In this document: positions 8,028-16,022 of the stretch, in pieces
How the letters are laid out: each line of letters starts with the position of its first letter
How positions within the stretch are numbered: position 1 is the first letter of the stretch
Source of the DNA: Streptomyces seoulensis
Lineage (GTDB): Bacteria > Actinomycetota > Actinomycetes > Streptomycetales > Streptomycetaceae
DNA length: 64,000 nt
Direction: 5' to 3'
Assembly (NCBI RefSeq): GCF_004328625.1
Contig: NZ_CP032229.1
Location: 1,116,001 to 1,180,000 of the forward strand
The notes under the pieces: model-generated
The model's database searches: none
Told to the model about the DNA's origin: nothing
Seen by the model: the letters and a program-made list of their open reading frames with translations, nothing else
Translations under genes and position numbers: made by a program

Positions 8028-8792
8028 ATGACGGCTCACCCTCTCTTCGACATCAGCGGCCGTACGGCCCTGGTCACCGGTTCCAGCCGGGGCATCGGAC
8101 TCGCCCTGGCCCGTGGTCTCGCCGAGGCGGGCTGCACCGTGGTCCTCAACGGACGCGACGGTGACCGCATCGCGCGGGCGGCGGCGGAACTCCCCGGCGA
8201 CCTGGTGCACACGGCGGTGTTCGACGTGACCGACGGCCCCTCGGTGGCCGCCGGGATCGCCGAGGTCGAGGAGCGGGTGGGCCCGCTGGACATCCTGGTC
8301 AACAACGCGGGGATGCAACTGCGGGCGCCACTGCTGGAGTTCACCGACTCCGACTGGCACCGCGTCCTCGACACCAATCTCACCAGCGCGTTCCTCACCG
8401 GCCGCGAGGCCGCCCGGCGGATGACCGGGCGCGGCCACGGCAAGATCGTGAACGTGTGCTCGCTGCAGAGCGAGGTGGTCCGCCCCGGCATCGCGCCGTA
8501 CGCGGCGGCCAAGGGCGCGCTGAAGATGCTCACCAAGGGCATGTGCGCGGACTGGGGTCCGTACGGCGTGCAGGTCAACGGGCTGGGGCCCGGTTACATC
8601 GAGACCGAGCTGACCCGGCCGCTGGTCGAGGACGCCGAGTTCAGCGCGTGGGTGCGGGGGCGGACCCCGGCCGGGCGCTGGGGGCGTACCGAGGATCTGG
8701 TCGGCGCACTGCTGTTCCTGGCCTCCCCCGCCGCCGACTTCGTCACCGGCCAGGTGCTCTACGTCGACGGCGGCATGACGAGCGTGCTCTGA
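8028..8792 (+). CDS. SDR oxidoreductase, gluconate 5-dehydrogenase type
   Basis: 254 residues, classical short-chain dehydrogenase. It has the NAD(P) motif TGSSRGIGLALA (18-29), NNAG, the catalytic Ser in VNVCSLQSE and YAAAK. The GMQLRAPLLEF and EFSAWV..RTPAGRWG regions resemble IdnO/GntO enzymes interconverting 5-ketogluconate and gluconate. Start ATG 8028 has AGGAG upstream and is 13 bp after gntP. Location with gntK and gntP supports a role in 5-ketogluconate use. Confidence 0.85.
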   Translation: MTAHPLFDISGRTALVTGSSRGIGLALARGLAEAGCTVVLNGRDGDRIARAAAELPGDLVHTAVFDVTDGPSVAAGIAEVEERVGPLDILVNNAGMQLRAPLLEFTDSDWHRVLDTNLTSAFLTGREAARRMTGRGHGKIVNVCSLQSEVVRPGIAPYAAAKGALKMLTKGMCADWGPYGVQVNGLGPGYIETELTRPLVEDAEFSAWVRGRTPAGRWGRTEDLVGALLFLASPAADFVTGQVLYVDGGMTSVL

Positions 8793-8802
8793 CGCTTGGT
8801 GC

Positions 8803-9429
8803 TCAGGGCCGCCAGAGCGGGTGTTCCCGCTCCGCCCACTCCCGGCTCACCGTGCCGGTGCGCAGTCCCCGCCGGGCCTCCGGGTCGCCGAGGGCCTTGC
8901 CGATGTGTCCCGCGAGGACCACGCCGACGGTGAGGGCCAGCCAGTCGTGCACGAAGGTGGCCGAAGTGCGCCACAGCAGCGGGGTGAGGTGGGTGAACCA
9001 CATCATCAGGCCGGTGCCGAGCATCACCAGGACGGCCCCGGCGATCCAGGCCGTGTAGACCTTCTGCCCCGCGTTGAACTTGCCCGCGGGGCGCTCCGCG
9101 TACCGCCGGTCCCGGCGCAGGGCGGCGCGCAGCCAGCGCCGGTCGTGCGGGCCGAACCGGTTGAGCGCGCCCAGGTCGGCGCGGAACGCGCGCGAGAGAA
9201 GACCCAGCAGCACCGGCACGGGCAGGGCGAGCCCGGCCCATTCGTGGACGCGTACGACGAGTTCGCGGCGGCCGACCAGCACGGCGAGCTGGGGCACGTA
9301 GAGGCAGGCGGCGGTGGCCACGCAGACGGCCATGAGGGCGGCGCCGGTGCGGTGGACCCAGCGTTCGGCGGGGGTGAAGCGGTGGACGCGGGCGCCGGCG
9401 GGCGCCGGGGCGTCAGCTCGTAGGGTCAT
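8803..9429 (-). CDS. cytochrome b561-type membrane subunit of the molybdoenzyme
   Basis: 208 residues with four to five membrane segments. Histidines at RFTPAERWVHRTGA, VRVHEWAGLALPV, and FVHDWLALTVGVVLAGHIGKAL are candidate haem b ligands, as in the di-haem cytochrome b561/formate dehydrogenase gamma fold. It starts inside the end of the upstream molybdoenzyme gene (17-bp overlap), so the two are translationally coupled. Inference: it passes electrons between the periplasmic-side molybdoenzyme and the quinone pool. Confidence 0.8.
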   Translation of the reverse strand: MTLRADAPAPAGARVHRFTPAERWVHRTGAALMAVCVATAACLYVPQLAVLVGRRELVVRVHEWAGLALPVPVLLGLLSRAFRADLGALNRFGPHDRRWLRAALRRDRRYAERPAGKFNAGQKVYTAWIAGAVLVMLGTGLMMWFTHLTPLLWRTSATFVHDWLALTVGVVLAGHIGKALGDPEARRGLRTGTVSREWAEREHPLWRP

Positions 9430-10168
9430 CGGTCCGTCCGTTCGAGCGGCCGACCCAGGCGTCGACGTCGTAGCCGAGTCTCTCCCAGTAGCCGGGCTCG
9501 ACGTGGTCGCTGACGGTGATGCCGGAGAGCCATTTGGCGGACTTGTAGAAGTACATCGGGGCGACGTAGAGGCGGACGGGGCCGCCGTGGTCGTGTCCGA
9601 TGTCCTTGCCCTGCATGCGCAGTGCCACCAGGACGTCGGGGCGGCGGGCCTGGTCGAGGGTGAGGCTCTCGGTGTAGGTGCCGTCGAAGCAGGTGAAGCG
9701 GATGGCCTTCGCGGTGGGGCGGACGCCGGCCGCGTCCAGCAGGGTGCTCAGGCGGACGCCCTCGAAGGGGGTGCCGGGCACGCGCCAGCCGGTGACGCAC
9801 TGGACGTCCCTGGTCAGCCGGGTGCGGGGCAGGGCGCGCAGGTCGCCCAGGGTGTAGCCGCGGGGGTGGTCGACGAGGCCGTCCACGGTGAGCTTGTAGT
9901 CGGTGGGGCCCTTGTGCGGGACGGAGGCGGCGACGGAGTAGTACCTGAAGCCGCCGCCGTTGGGGAGCAAGCCGCTCAGGCCGGTGGGGTCCTGGCCGGA
10001 GAGGGCGCCGAGCGCGCTCTCCGCTCCGCGTTGCAGCCAGGGGGCGGTGGCGACGCCGAGCGCGCCCAGGCCGAGGGTGCCGAGGAAGAGGCGGCGGCCG
10101 ATGGGCTTGCCGTGCGCGTCGGCATCGTCGGCCGGTTCGGGGGTGGGCCGGTCCGGGTCGGGGGTCAC
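9413..10168 (-). CDS. Tat-exported sulfite-oxidase-fold molybdopterin oxidoreductase
   Basis: 251 residues. A twin-arginine signal (GRRLFLGTLGLGALGVA) follows a Pro/Asp-rich cytoplasmic stretch. The mature part is the SUOX/YedY fold, with Cys in VQCVTGWRVPG as the expected molybdenum thiolate ligand and GGPVRLYVAPMYFYKSAKW near the cofactor. The substrate is unknown; MsrP-like repair of oxidised methionine, sulfite or nitrate-type substrates are possible, but this is the short actinobacterial form, not MsrP itself. The GTG at 10168 is preferred. An ATG at 10237 would overlap the upstream gene by 20 bp and add non-conserved residues. Confidence 0.85.
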   Translation of the reverse strand: MTPDPDRPTPEPADDADAHGKPIGRRLFLGTLGLGALGVATAPWLQRGAESALGALSGQDPTGLSGLLPNGGGFRYYSVAASVPHKGPTDYKLTVDGLVDHPRGYTLGDLRALPRTRLTRDVQCVTGWRVPGTPFEGVRLSTLLDAAGVRPTAKAIRFTCFDGTYTESLTLDQARRPDVLVALRMQGKDIGHDHGGPVRLYVAPMYFYKSAKWLSGITVSDHVEPGYWERLGYDVDAWVGRSNGRTDDPTS

Positions 10169-10217
10169 GTCGTCATTCGAGCACGGGTGGGGGCCTTCGG
10201 GCCAGTGCCGCCGGGGT

Positions 10218-11243
10218 TCAGCCGGTGGCCAGGGCATGGGTGCGGGCCTGGTGGAAGGCGGCCCAGGGGTCCTGACCGGTGTATGACCAGGGGGCGCGGG
10301 TGGCGTGCGCGCCGATGCGGTGGAAGAGGGCGGCGGCCTCGGCGGGCCGGCCGGCGGCGGACATGGCGAAGGCCAGGTGGTTGAGGTCGAGGTGGCGTCG
10401 GGGGTGCTCGTCGTGCTCCCACTCCAGCCACCAGTCGAACGCGGCGCGCAGCACCCGGCGGGCGCGCGGGCCGGCCCAGTGGGCGCAGGGGGCCGGACCG
10501 GGGACGGCGGGGGCGAGGCCGGCGGCGGCGAGCACGCGGTGGCGTTCGGCGTAGGCGACGACCGGGAGGACGGCGAGCGGGGAGTCGGCGGGGGCCTCGG
10601 CGGCGGCGCGCTCGGCCATGTCGTACGCCTCGTGGGACTCGGGGCCGCCGGGCGGGCGTTCGGCGAGGCCGGCGACGAGGAGGTGGTGGCCGTGGTGGTG
10701 CTCGGGGTGGCGGGCGTGCAACTCCTTGAAGGCGGCGGTCAGTTCCGTCTCGGGGCCGAGGGTGCGGGCCAGCAGGAGCAGGCCGAGCCAGGGGGTGGGG
10801 TCGGCGGGCGCGAGTCCGGCGGCGGTGCGGCAGGAGGCGCGGGCGTGCTCGGGGTCCTCCTCGCCGCGCAGCGCGCGGTGCACCAGGGCGAGGGCGAGCA
10901 GGGTGGCCGCGTCGGCGGAGCCGGGCTCGGCGAGCAGCCACTGCCCGGCCCGGCCGTGGGCGCCGGGGTCGGCGGCGAGAACGGTGACGCGGTGGCCCCG
11001 GCGGTCCCATTCGTCGCCGGTGTGCAGCAGCAGGGAGCGCGCGGACTGCCAGCGGCCCTCGGCCAGCGCGGCGCGCGCGGCGAGGAGTTCGGCGTCGCCG
11101 AGCGCGGCGTCGAAGGTGCCGGAGTGCTCCGGGGCGAGGCCGCCGGGCGGGTCCGAGGGGGCCCGGTCTGTGACGGGCGGGGGCGGGGTCAGGGGCACCG
11201 CGGGACTTCCTGTTTTTCGGGCTGCCATCGGCCGATCACTCAC
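10218..11243 (-). CDS. TPR-like helical repeat protein of unknown function
   Basis: 341 residues, Ala/Leu-rich helical hairpins that look like degenerate tetratricopeptide repeats (for example ELLAARAALAEGRWQSARSL, then LNHLAFAMSAAGRPAEAAAL). No signal peptide or membrane segment. GTG 11243 is chosen because GGGGA lies seven bases upstream; an ATG five codons later is possible. The open frame continues far upstream to 13259, but that extension is antisense to real genes. Role unknown, probably protein-protein contact. It ends 49 bp before the molybdoenzyme start, so co-transcription is possible. Confidence 0.65.
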   Translation of the reverse strand: MSDRPMAARKTGSPAVPLTPPPPVTDRAPSDPPGGLAPEHSGTFDAALGDAELLAARAALAEGRWQSARSLLLHTGDEWDRRGHRVTVLAADPGAHGRAGQWLLAEPGSADAATLLALALVHRALRGEEDPEHARASCRTAAGLAPADPTPWLGLLLLARTLGPETELTAAFKELHARHPEHHHGHHLLVAGLAERPPGGPESHEAYDMAERAAAEAPADSPLAVLPVVAYAERHRVLAAAGLAPAVPGPAPCAHWAGPRARRVLRAAFDWWLEWEHDEHPRRHLDLNHLAFAMSAAGRPAEAAALFHRIGAHATRAPWSYTGQDPWAAFHQARTHALATG

Positions 11244-11537
11244 AGCAAACTCCCCGCCTTGGTTTGCGTCAAGCGGAATCGAAGTGTTGCTCCGTCCAAC
11301 CACCGCGGCAGCAGAGGGACTTGGGACACAGGTGCCCTGGTCGGCGGCGGTCAGTCCGGTCCGGGGACGCCGGGTGTGGCGTACGCCATGGCGCCGGGCG
11401 GCGGGGAGACGGAACATGACCGGGCGGTTCCCCCGAAACGTGTCCGCTTCCGGGCACTCTCCACGGTCCCGCCCTTGTGGGGCGCTACAGTCGGCCCCTA
11501 CGCAATCGTGGCCCGGCCGATGATCGAGGTACGCAGC

Positions 11538-12431
11538 GTGTCCGTTCTGGTTCTCCTCCTCGCCGTGAGTGCGGCGGCGTGCCTGGGGTTCGGGTTCGTG
11601 CTCCAGCAGAACGTGGCGCGTGAGGCGCCCCCGAGCGACTTCCTGTCCTTCCGGCTGTTGCTGGACCTGATGCGGGTGCCGCGCTGGCTGGGCGGTACCG
11701 CGCTGATGGTGGCCGGCATGGCGCTGGGCGCGGTGGCGCTGGGCAACGGTGAGATCTCGCTGGTGGAGCCGCTGCTCGCCACCAACCTGCTGTTCGCGCT
11801 CGCCCTGTCCCGTCGGCAGACCGGTCAGCCGGTGGGCCGGCAGGGGTGGGCGGGGCTGGTGCTGCTGGCGGGCGGGGTGAGCACGTTCATCCTGGCGGGC
11901 CGGCCGCGCGGCGGCACCGTCGTCACCGATCCGGTGCGGCACTGGCTGATCCTCGGGCTGATGGTGGGGGTGGCGCTGGCGCTGGCCGGCTGGGCGAAGC
12001 GCTCGCGGACCACGTGGAGCCCGGTGCTGCTGGCGACGGCCGCCGGGCTCCTGTACGGCGTGCAGGACGCGCTGACCCGGGTGAGCAGCATCCGCTTCCG
12101 CGAGGGCGGCTTCACGGAACTCTTCACCGGCGGGCATCCGTACGCGGTGCTGGCGCTCGGGGTGACCGGGCTGCTGCTGGTGCAGAGCGCGTTCGAGGCG
12201 GCGCCCCTGCGCATGTCGCTGCCCGCGCTGACCGCCGCCCAGCCGCTCGCGGGCATCCTGTGCGGGGTCGGCTTCCTGGGCGACCGGCTGCACACCGACA
12301 CCGGGGCGCTGGCCTGGGAGGCGGCCGGGCTCGCGGCGATCGTCGGGGGCATCGTGCTGCTGGGGATGCACCCGGCGATGCCCTGCGGCACGGCCGAGGA
12401 ACGGCCGGTACGGGATCTCCAGCGCAACTGA
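11538..12431 (+). CDS. DMT/EamA-like transporter
   Basis: 297 residues with nine to ten hydrophobic helices in two halves (LLLAVSAAACLGFGFVLQQ, ALMVAGMALGAVALGNGEISLVEPLLATNL and a second half from ILGLMVGVALALAG). This is the drug/metabolite transporter superfamily; the substrate is unknown. The GTG at 11538 has GAGG nine bases upstream; an ATG at 11520 would add six residues. The 294 bp upstream hold only promoter-like DNA. Confidence 0.8.
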   Translation: MSVLVLLLAVSAAACLGFGFVLQQNVAREAPPSDFLSFRLLLDLMRVPRWLGGTALMVAGMALGAVALGNGEISLVEPLLATNLLFALALSRRQTGQPVGRQGWAGLVLLAGGVSTFILAGRPRGGTVVTDPVRHWLILGLMVGVALALAGWAKRSRTTWSPVLLATAAGLLYGVQDALTRVSSIRFREGGFTELFTGGHPYAVLALGVTGLLLVQSAFEAAPLRMSLPALTAAQPLAGILCGVGFLGDRLHTDTGALAWEAAGLAAIVGGIVLLGMHPAMPCGTAEERPVRDLQRN

Positions 12432-12464
12432 GCCCTCGGCGGGCGGGGCTGCTTGGATGGCGGG

Positions 12465-12980
12465 ATGAACCCCGCCGACGAGATCCTCGACATCGTGGAC
12501 GAGCACGACCGTGTCGTCACCCAGGCCCCGCGCGGCGAGGCGTACGCCCGAGGGCTGCGCCACCGCTGCGCCTTCATCCAGGTCCGCGATGCCGAGGGCC
12601 GCCTCTTCGTACACCGGCGGACCGCCACCAAGATGGTCTTCCCCGCGTTGTACGACCTGTTCGTGGGCGGGGTGGTCGGCGCGGGCGAGTCCTACGACGA
12701 GGCGGCGCTGCGCGAGGCGGAGGAGGAGCTGGGGGTCAGCGGGCTGCCCGCGCCGACGTATCTCTTCAAGTTCCTCTACGAGGACGGGGCGGGGCACAGC
12801 TGGTGGTCGGCGGTGTACGAGGTCCGCTGCGAGCTGCCGGTACGGCCGCAGGTGGAGGAGGTGCAGTGGCACGCCTTCCTCACCGACGAGGAGGTAGCCG
12901 CGCGGCTCGGTGAGTGGGAGTGGGTGCCGGACGGGCTGGCCGCGCACGAGCGGCTGAGGGTGTTCCGGGCGGCGGGGTGA
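12465..12980 (+). CDS. Nudix hydrolase
   Basis: 171 residues with a canonical Nudix box GVVGAGESYDEAALREAEEELGV (G-x5-E-x7-REUxEExGU). The N-terminal DEILDIVDEHDRVV and RGLRHRCAFIQV are typical of the IPP-isomerase-like/YfcD subgroup, which hydrolyses nucleotide- or sugar-linked pyrophosphates. ATG 12465 lies six bases after TTGGAT (12453-12458), so it may be leaderless. Substrate not predictable. Confidence 0.88.
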   Translation: MNPADEILDIVDEHDRVVTQAPRGEAYARGLRHRCAFIQVRDAEGRLFVHRRTATKMVFPALYDLFVGGVVGAGESYDEAALREAEEELGVSGLPAPTYLFKFLYEDGAGHSWWSAVYEVRCELPVRPQVEEVQWHAFLTDEEVAARLGEWEWVPDGLAAHERLRVFRAAG

Positions 12981-12988
12981 CGCGCCGG

Positions 12989-12994
12989 TAGGGT
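12989..12994 (+). promoter_or_regulatory. -10 element of a leaderless promoter (DUF202 pair)
   Basis: TAGGGT ends seven bases before the GTG start at 13002, and no Shine-Dalgarno is present. This is the clearest leaderless-type start in the window. Confidence 0.55.
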
Positions 12995-13001
12995 CCGGCC
13001 T

Positions 13002-13394
13002 GTGAGCGAATTCGTACGCAACGTCCGGCTCTGGCTCGAACCCGGGCGGGTGCGGGAGCAGGGCACCACTCCGGACTACCGGTTCTCGCTGGCCAACGAG
13101 CGGACCTTCCTGGCCTGGCTGCGGACCGCGCTGGCGCTGATCGGCGGCGGTTTCGCGGTGGACCAGTTCCTGCCGCACCTGCGCTGGGCGTGGCGGGTGG
13201 GGCTGGCGCTGGCACTGCTGGGCGCGGGGGTGCTGTGCGCGCTGCGGGCGGTGCACCACTGGGTGCGCTGCGAGCAGGCGATGCGGCGGGGCGAGGACCT
13301 GCCGGTGTCCCGGTTCCCGGCGGTGCTGAGCCTGCTGGTGGCGGTGGTGGCCGTGGCGATGGTCGTGGTGGTGCTGGCCGGATGGGCGGGATGA
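13002..13394 (+). CDS. DUF202 (YidH) membrane protein
   Basis: 130 residues with three membrane segments. The family signature FSLANERTFLAWLRTALALIGGG is complete. The function is unknown; in other organisms DUF202 proteins occur with polyphosphate and stress proteins. Its stop overlaps the next start as ATGA, so the two small proteins are coupled and may form a complex. Confidence 0.88.
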   Translation: MSEFVRNVRLWLEPGRVREQGTTPDYRFSLANERTFLAWLRTALALIGGGFAVDQFLPHLRWAWRVGLALALLGAGVLCALRAVHHWVRCEQAMRRGEDLPVSRFPAVLSLLVAVVAVAMVVVVLAGWAG

Positions 13395-13705
13395 CGGCTC
13401 CGGCCCGGGACGCGGGGCTCCAGCCGCAACGCACCCGGCTGGCGTGGCGGCGTACGACCCTGGCGGGCACGGTGACCGCCGTACTGGCCGTACGGGCCTC
13501 GGTCCGCGCGGCCAGCCCGCTCACCGGGGCGGTGCTGGTCCTGCTGTGCTGTGTGTGCTGGCTGGCCTTCCTCGGCCTGGCCCACCTGCGCATCAGCACC
13601 CTGGCGGCGAGCCCGGAACCCCCCACGCTCACCCCGCGCCTGGCCTGGGCGGCGACGGGGTGCGCGATGGCGCTCGCGGTGTGCGCGGCGGTACTGGTGA
13701 GCTAG
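13391..13705 (+). CDS. second, shorter DUF202-type membrane protein
   Basis: 104 residues with three hydrophobic segments and the shortened motif LQPQRTRLAWRRTTLAGT. It is coupled to the upstream DUF202 gene by a 4-bp ATGA overlap; an ATG nine bases upstream is also possible. Its TAG stop lies inside the left terminal repeat of the MITE-like element at 13702-13867. Confidence 0.82.
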   Translation: MTAPARDAGLQPQRTRLAWRRTTLAGTVTAVLAVRASVRAASPLTGAVLVLLCCVCWLAFLGLAHLRISTLAASPEPPTLTPRLAWAATGCAMALAVCAAVLVS

Positions 13706-13867
13706 GGCCTCTCGTTTGGATCAGGCCGGGCTCGCGTGCCCCGGCACCGCGCCTCGCCGCGTTGTCGTCACTCGCCATGGCTCCGCCATGACTCCCTCCT
13801 CCGCCTTGCGATCCACGGCACCGGACCCCGCTCCCTGATCCGGCCTGATCCAAACGAAAGACCCTAG
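13702..13867. mobile_element. MITE-like element with 28-bp terminal inverted repeats
   Basis: The 28 bp at 13702-13729 are repeated inverted at 13840-13867 with only two mismatches (shared core TCGTTTGGATCAGGCCGG). Both outer ends are CTAG, compatible with a duplicated CTAG/TA target as used by IS5- or IS630-type transposases. The 110-bp interior has no gene and contains a small CATGG-CTCCG-CCATG hairpin. It sits exactly between two convergent genes, each TAG stop being provided by the element's end, and would also work as a bidirectional terminator. A transposase-dependent origin is inference. Confidence 0.65.
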
Positions 13868-14802
13868 CCGTCGGCTCCCGACACCGTCACGACGATCTTG
13901 CCGCGGGTGCGGCCCTCCTGGCTGAGGCGTTGGGCGTCGGCGGTCCGCTCCAGGGGAAAGGTCTTGTCGACGTGGACGGAGACGGCGCCCTGGTCGGCGA
14001 GTTGGGAGAGCTTGGCGAGGTCCTCGGGGTCGGGGCGGACGAACCAGTAGCGGCCGCCGTACTCGGTGACGTCCGGGTCGGCGATGGAGGCGAGGCGGCC
14101 GCCGGGGGCGAGGAGCTGGGCGGAGACCTTCAGGGTCTCGCCGCCGACGGTGTCGAAGACCGCGTCCACGCCCTCGGGCGCGATGCCGCGTACGCGTTCG
14201 GCCAGGCCCTCGCCGTAGTCGACGGGTTCGCCGCCGAGGCTGCGGACGAAGGCGTGGTTGCGCTCGCTCGCGGTGCCGATGACGCGGGCGCCGAGGTGGG
14301 CGGCGATCTGCACGCCGAGGGAGCCGACCCCGCCGGCCGCCGCGTGGATGAGCACGGTGTCGCCGCGGCCGACCTTCAGGATCTGGACGAGTACCTGGTA
14401 GGCGGTAAGGCCCGCCAGCGGCAGCCCGGCGGCCTCCTCGAAGGAGAGCGCGGCGGGTTTATGGGCGAGGGTGCGCACGGGGGCGGCGATGTACTCGGCG
14501 AAGGTGCCGAGCGAGAGCAGGTCCTCGCGGACGTACCCCATCACCTCGTCCCCTTCCGCGTACTCGACGACGGAGGCGCCGGGGCGGACCACGACGCCGC
14601 TGACGTCCCAGCCGGTGACGACGGGGAAGACGGTGTTGAGGATCGGGTCGAGGTACCCCTCGCGGCACTTCCAGTCGACCGGGTTGACCGCGGCCGCGCG
14701 CACCCGGACCAGTACCTCGTCGGGGCCCACCTTGGGCTCGGGAACCTCGCCGTACTCCAGCACCTCGGGGCCGCCGTAGCGGCGGTAGCTGATGGCCTTC
14801 AT
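13864..14802 (-). CDS. NADPH:quinone oxidoreductase-type MDR protein
   Basis: 312 residues, zinc-independent medium-chain dehydrogenase of the quinone oxidoreductase/enoyl reductase group. It has the GroES-like half (AAAVNPVDWKCREG, GWDVSGVV) and the Rossmann motif HAAAGGVGSLGVQIA. No zinc cysteines are present. ATG 14802 follows GAGAGGG and the family-typical N-terminus MKAISYRRYGGPEVLEY. Its TAG stop lies in the right end of the MITE-like element. Confidence 0.88.
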   Translation of the reverse strand: MKAISYRRYGGPEVLEYGEVPEPKVGPDEVLVRVRAAAVNPVDWKCREGYLDPILNTVFPVVTGWDVSGVVVRPGASVVEYAEGDEVMGYVREDLLSLGTFAEYIAAPVRTLAHKPAALSFEEAAGLPLAGLTAYQVLVQILKVGRGDTVLIHAAAGGVGSLGVQIAAHLGARVIGTASERNHAFVRSLGGEPVDYGEGLAERVRGIAPEGVDAVFDTVGGETLKVSAQLLAPGGRLASIADPDVTEYGGRYWFVRPDPEDLAKLSQLADQGAVSVHVDKTFPLERTADAQRLSQEGRTRGKIVVTVSGADG

Positions 14803-14935
14803 GATCTGGACCCTCTCGGCTGTGCGCCCGTCCCGCAACCCCTGTGTGACGATATGAGCGGTTCGCGGTGTCCGCGCCGCAGGAGGTGTGTCCGGTCACG
14901 TCGGCGCACGCTTTGCGGTGTACGTACTGGACGGC

Positions 14936-14953
14936 ATACCGACCGGTCGGCAT
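14936..14953. promoter_or_regulatory. TetR-type operator, ATACCGAC family, site 1
   Basis: ATACCGACCGGTCGGCAT, an 18-bp palindrome with one mismatch, 42 bp upstream of the phosphotransferase start. Related sites occur at 18813-18828 and 34099-34116. The TetR gene at 17294-17896 is the likely partner. Confidence 0.6.
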
Positions 14954-14994
14954 CATGTGACGCGTTCCTGTTCACCCGTTCGTAGGAGTGATGT

Positions 14995-16017
14995 ATGAGC
15001 GCCGACCACCCGCCCGGACTCGATCTCGACCGGCTGCGCGCGCTGCTCGACCGTGAGCGGCCCGGCCTGGTGACCGGTCCGCTGACCGGCAGGCTGATCG
15101 AGGGCGGACGGTCGAACCTCACCTACGCCGTCACCGACGGCACCTCCCGCTGGGTCGTCCGGCGCCCCCCGCTCGGCCATGTGCTGGCCACCGCGCACGA
15201 CATGCGCCGCGAGCACCGGGTGATCAGCGCCCTGCACCCCACCCGCGTGCCGGTCCCCCGGCCGGTGCTGCTGTGCGAGGACGACGAGGTGCTGGGCGCC
15301 CCGTTCTACGTGATGGAGTTCGTCGAGGGCACCCCGTACCGCACGGCGGACCAGCTCGCGCCGCTCGGCGCCGAGCGCACCCGGAACGCGGTGCTGTCGC
15401 TGGTGGACACCCTGGTCGAGCTGCACGCGGTGGACCCCGCCGAGGTGGGCCTCGCCGACTTCGGCCGCCCCGAGGGTTTCCTGGACCGCCAGCTCCGCCG
15501 CTGGGGCAAGCAGCTGGACGCCTCCCGCAACCGCGAACTGGCGGGCGTGGACGAGCTGCACGCGGCCCTCGGCCGCTCGCTGCCCACCTCGCAGGCGCCG
15601 GCCGTGGTGCACGGCGACTACCGCCTGGACAACGTGCTGATCGGCGAGGGCGACCGGATCGAGGCCATCCTCGACTGGGAGATGTCGACCCTGGGCGACC
15701 CGCTCACCGACCTCGGCCTGCTGGCGATGTACAGCCAACCGCTCGGGATGACCCACTCCCCCGTCTCCACCACCGCCGAGGCCCCCGGCCACCCGACGCC
15801 CGCCGAACTGATCGAGCGGTACGCCGAGCGCTCCGGGCGCGATGTCTCGGACGTCAACTGGTACACCGCGTTCGCCTGGTTCAAGCTCGCCGTGATCCTG
15901 GAGGGCATCCACTACCGGTACACCCTCGGCCAGACGGTGGGCGGCGGCTTCGACCGCATCGGGGATCTCGTGCCCGTCTTCATCGACCACGGACTGACGA
16001 CCCTTCAGGAAGGCTGA
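14995..16017 (+). CDS. APH-fold phosphotransferase, LvaA/ACAD10-11 N-domain type
   Basis: 340 residues. Kinase-like motifs are visible: the catalytic loop VVHGDYRLDNVLI and the metal-binding ILDWEMSTLGDPLTDL. This subgroup of the aminoglycoside phosphotransferase fold pairs with acyl-CoA dehydrogenases. In human ACAD10/ACAD11 the two are fused, and in Pseudomonas LvaA and LvaC convert 4-hydroxyacyl-CoA through 4-phosphoacyl-CoA to the enoyl-CoA. Here it lies 5 bp before an acyl-CoA dehydrogenase gene. Antibiotic resistance is therefore unlikely; 4-hydroxyacyl-CoA phosphorylation is the inferred role. ATG 14995 follows GTAGGAGTG. Confidence 0.85.
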   Translation: MSADHPPGLDLDRLRALLDRERPGLVTGPLTGRLIEGGRSNLTYAVTDGTSRWVVRRPPLGHVLATAHDMRREHRVISALHPTRVPVPRPVLLCEDDEVLGAPFYVMEFVEGTPYRTADQLAPLGAERTRNAVLSLVDTLVELHAVDPAEVGLADFGRPEGFLDRQLRRWGKQLDASRNRELAGVDELHAALGRSLPTSQAPAVVHGDYRLDNVLIGEGDRIEAILDWEMSTLGDPLTDLGLLAMYSQPLGMTHSPVSTTAEAPGHPTPAELIERYAERSGRDVSDVNWYTAFAWFKLAVILEGIHYRYTLGQTVGGGFDRIGDLVPVFIDHGLTTLQEG

Positions 16018-16022
16018 AGCAG

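Noticed and set aside
10218..13259. 1013-codon open frame on the minus strand
   Set aside because: Only the 341-codon 3' part has coding character; the rest is antisense to the DMT, Nudix and DUF202 genes and is rich in Arg, Gln and Pro, typical of GC-rich shadow frames.
14995..16017. aminoglycoside resistance phosphotransferase
   Set aside because: The motifs fit the ACAD10/11- and LvaA-associated branch, and the gene is tightly paired with an acyl-CoA dehydrogenase.
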